Source of the DNA: Planctomycetota bacterium
Lineage (GTDB): Bacteria; Planctomycetota; GCA-002687715; DRQF01
DNA: 6,176 nt
Reading direction: 5' to 3'
NCBI GenBank assembly: GCA_024275615.1
Contig: JAJRYU010000672.1
Coordinates: forward strand, 1-6,176
The position numbers and the translations under genes are program-made. This document shows positions 4,383 to 6,176 of the stretch, piece by piece (positions within the stretch are counted from its first letter, which is position 1; every line of letters starts with the position of its first letter). Under the pieces are notes generated by a model that searched no databases, was not told the origin of the DNA, and worked only from the letters and a program-made list of their open reading frames with translations.

Positions 4383-6176
4383 TCAGAGGACGGCGATGTT
4401 GATTGCGTTCGACAGGGCGAATCCCGGGGTGCTCGATGTTGAAATCGCGAACTGGAATGTGCCCAAATTTCCCGGTGGAACACTGGGAATGGTGAGGCCA
4501 ATCTGGAATTGACCTGTAGCCCCAGTAATAAAGAAGGGGTTGAAGCCACCTTGGAGTGAGCCATCGGCAAAGAGCAGAATATTCGAGGGTATCCCCGTCG
4601 TTGGGCTGATCGGTGGCAAACCGACGTCGATACTACCGATGGCACCGAATGTCGCTGCACCCGGGTTCAGGGGGCCACCAAAGAACGTGATTGTCCTCAG
4701 GGGTTCACCTTCAAACTCAAAGAGCAGAATGTTGCCTGCCGGAATGCTGGTGAAGTAGGGGCCGCCAAATCCGAATTGCAGCGGATCGCCGTTGACGTTG
4801 CGGGCGTCGTTCACTTGGAAGACGGCAAGGCCCGGTTGAGGTGACTGTCCCGGTGTCGCCATGAGGTCAGTAAGGGAAACGTCGTCGATCGCGATATCTT
4901 GATTCGACCCCACGGGCGTTGAATCCACCCGGAAAACGGCTTGGACGATTTGACCGATGTAGGCGCTTAGGTCGACTGCTTGCATGATCCAGCTGGGTCC
5001 CGTGTGCCCGGTTGTCGGAAAGACGTTGGCAGTCACGGTACCAGAAGGGTAGCTAATGATGTCGACTGAAAGTGTATTCGCCACAGCTGCCCCAGAGGTG
5101 TTATTTGAATGCATGAAGAAGCGTAGACTGGGGTTAACGAGACCATTCAGATCAAAGCACGGTGAGCGCAAGTTGACCGTGGAATGACCTCCGTCGCCAT
5201 CCACATAGCCGTAGCCGCCCATTCCTGACACGCCGGTTGTGTGGTCTGCTGAAGGTCCTACGTTTGTCGTCGGCGTTGCGTCATTGCGGAAAACCCAATC
5301 CGAATCACCGCCCACAGCATCTGCCGTCTCGTTGACGAATCCAAGAGGAGGGGTCAGGGTCGCTGTGCCACCGGCGAGATCGAAATCTTCCACATAGGGG
5401 TAGGTCGTGACGCGCAACTGTCCACCGCTTCCGATCGGCGTTGTCAGCAGGTCATTGGCCGAATTAAGATCAGCCCCATAAATGACGCTGGCTTGCAATG
5501 TGTAGTTGCCAGGGGTCGAGAAGTCTGCGGTAGCTGCGAACGTGTATTGCAGTGTGCCACCAGGTGTCATTGGCGCTGTTGTCGTCACGATTTCAGTCAC
5601 TGGTGTGTTGGTGTCGATCTGGTAACTTGCGACAAAGATGGTGCCCGTGGGGATCGTGTTGAATCCTTGATTCCGCAATTCGATCTTGACGGATTCCGTA
5701 GCCGACAAAGTGCTGCAGTCGATACTGTCGTTAGTTGGCGAGACAATGGATGCCAGGGCGATGTCGTCGGCAACGGTGGGTTGTGGTGTGTAGTGGACTG
5801 TGCCGGTCCAAATCGATCCGCCGAGTGTTACGTTGAAATAGCTACTTCCCTGATGACCCTCGTAGATTTCGATATTCGAATCAGCCACATACAAGGTGCC
5901 CGGTGTCGTTCCGGTCGCGTATTCAAAATTGAGTCCGGAATTGGGTGTCATGGCAATGTAAAAAGACTGAGTTTGTCCTGCCAAGATTGGGAAGCTGAGA
6001 TTCAAATTGAGGGGCACAGGATTCGGAAAACCTGAAATGTTGACCACGCTTCCAAGTAAGGTCCAGTTGGCGTTGCTTGTTTGATTGCCAACATAGGTCC
6101 CCGGTGTGTTCAGGGCCCAGACTTCGACAGTCGACGGCAGACCAATGGAGATGAGGGCGAAGTTGACATCAAAGTC
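4383..6176 (-). CDS. Large secreted multidomain protein (CARDB-like and MAM-like modules), N-terminus outside the window
   Basis: The frame is open to the right edge; 597 C-terminal residues are visible. The GTG at 6047 is internal because the same domain continues upstream of it. Residues 1-130 form a beta domain of a kind seen in secreted bacterial proteins (VEVWALNTPGTYVGNQT, NWTLLGS, then SNIEIYEG and WTGTVHYT). Residues about 134-248 resemble a CARDB adhesion domain (IELRNQG, then GNYTLQASV). Residues about 260-437 resemble a MAM domain: EDFD, SDWVF, GPSADHTTG, a conserved-looking LRSPCFDL, LRFFMHSN, and the closing DIAIDDVSL. Residues about 445-597 form a C-terminal domain with two NILLF units (482-486 and 532-536), ending in ALSNAINIAVL. 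No PEP-CTERM, LPXTG or transmembrane anchor is present at the C-terminus. Composition is rich in Gly, Thr, Ser and Asn with only two Cys in the visible part, as usual for extracellular proteins. The role is probably adhesion or carbohydrate/protein binding at the surface; no enzyme motif was found. Its terminator lies just downstream. Confidence 0.82.
   Translation of the reverse strand, partial: DFDVNFALISIGLPSTVEVWALNTPGTYVGNQTSNANWTLLGSVVNISGFPNPVPLNLNLSFPILAGQTQSFYIAMTPNSGLNFEYATGTTPGTLYVADSNIEIYEGHQGSSYFNVTLGGSIWTGTVHYTPQPTVADDIALASIVSPTNDSIDCSTLSATESVKIELRNQGFNTIPTGTIFVASYQIDTNTPVTEIVTTTAPMTPGGTLQYTFAATADFSTPGNYTLQASVIYGADLNSANDLLTTPIGSGGQLRVTTYPYVEDFDLAGGTATLTPPLGFVNETADAVGGDSDWVFRNDATPTTNVGPSADHTTGVSGMGGYGYVDGDGGHSTVNLRSPCFDLNGLVNPSLRFFMHSNNTSGAAVANTLSVDIISYPSGTVTANVFPTTGHTGPSWIMQAVDLSAYIGQIVQAVFRVDSTPVGSNQDIAIDDVSLTDLMATPGQSPQPGLAVFQVNDARNVNGDPLQFGFGGPYFTSIPAGNILLFEFEGEPLRTITFFGGPLNPGAATFGAIGSIDVGLPPISPTTGIPSNILLFADGSLQGGFNPFFITGATGQFQIGLTIPSVPPGNLGTFQFAISTSSTPGFALSNAINIAVL
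4568..4730 (-). repeat. Direct repeat reflecting a duplicated unit in the surface protein's C-terminal domain
   Basis: The 13-mer CAAAGAGCAGAAT occurs on the plus strand at 4568-4580 and again at 4718-4730. The copies are exactly 150 bp apart, so in the same reading frame and 50 codons apart. On the coding strand they encode the core of the two NILLF motifs. The flanking protein is also similar (Ile-Pro before, Gly after), so this looks like an old internal duplication of a short beta unit, now diverged. A mobile repeat is unlikely. Confidence 0.55.

Noticed and set aside
4383..4440. PEP-CTERM or LPXTG type sorting signal at the end of the surface protein
   Set aside because: The last residues (ALSNAINIAVL) lack the Pro-Glu-Pro or LPxTG motif, a transmembrane helix and a basic tail.
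4178..4660. 160-aa minus-strand frame across the terminator
   Set aside because: It runs through the strong intrinsic terminator at 4323-4364 and overlaps the C-terminus of the surface protein in another frame. The protein is Ser/Arg-rich with no recognisable features.
5493..6035. 180-aa open frame on the plus strand
   Set aside because: It is antisense to the large surface-protein gene. The Cys/Arg-rich, low-similarity composition is typical of a shadow frame.
6045..6047. GTG at 6047 as the start of the right-hand surface protein
   Set aside because: The same frame stays open to the window edge and encodes domain-like sequence (EVWALNTPGTYVGNQT) continuous with what follows. No signal peptide follows the GTG.
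1..6176. CRISPR, transposon, toxin-antitoxin, phage-defence or RNA gene
   Set aside because: No regular spaced repeats, transposase motifs, terminal inverted repeats, paired small genes, or tRNA/rRNA-like sequence were seen on either strand. The window is explained by metabolic genes and secreted-protein genes.

Overview
The window looks like a chromosomal segment of a Gram-negative-type, non-model bacterium. The best guess is a planctomycete or a relative. That guess is inference from gene style: a fused type I dehydroquinase/shikimate dehydrogenase beside large secreted proteins built from carboxypeptidase-regulatory-like, CARDB-like and MAM-like beta modules. No rRNA or other lineage marker is present to prove it.

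Left part (1-2000, + strand): the 3' part of an AroD-AroE fusion gene, cut by the window edge, is followed with a 14-nt overlap by a complete aroC. Together they encode steps 3 and 4 of the shikimate pathway (dehydroquinate dehydration, dehydroshikimate reduction) and step 7 (chorismate synthase). This is a translationally compact aromatic amino acid operon, and aroC is its last visible gene. Both proteins carry recognisable catalytic motifs with a few unusual changes. The AroE part has a Lys where the family has Thr in the NTD motif, and AroC is short because two loops are trimmed.

Middle (2001-4322): a 118-bp convergent intergenic region contains a long imperfect hairpin. After it comes a 657-aa minus-strand gene for a membrane-anchored or exported protein made of repeated carboxypeptidase-regulatory-like (Ig/transthyretin-like) beta domains. 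A perfect TATAAT on the minus strand about 65 bp upstream of its ATG supports a start much further downstream than the longest reading frame.

Right part (4323-6176, - strand): the C-terminal 597 residues of a second large extracellular protein, with its N-terminus outside the window. It shows an N-terminal beta domain, a CARDB-like domain, a MAM-like domain and a C-terminal domain with an internal repeat. It ends in a strong intrinsic terminator that separates it from the next gene.

No mobile element, CRISPR array, RNA gene or phage gene was seen. Nothing here amounts to a convincing new biological system. The points worth a second look are the active-site departures in AroDE, the compact AroC and the two uncharacterised multidomain surface proteins.
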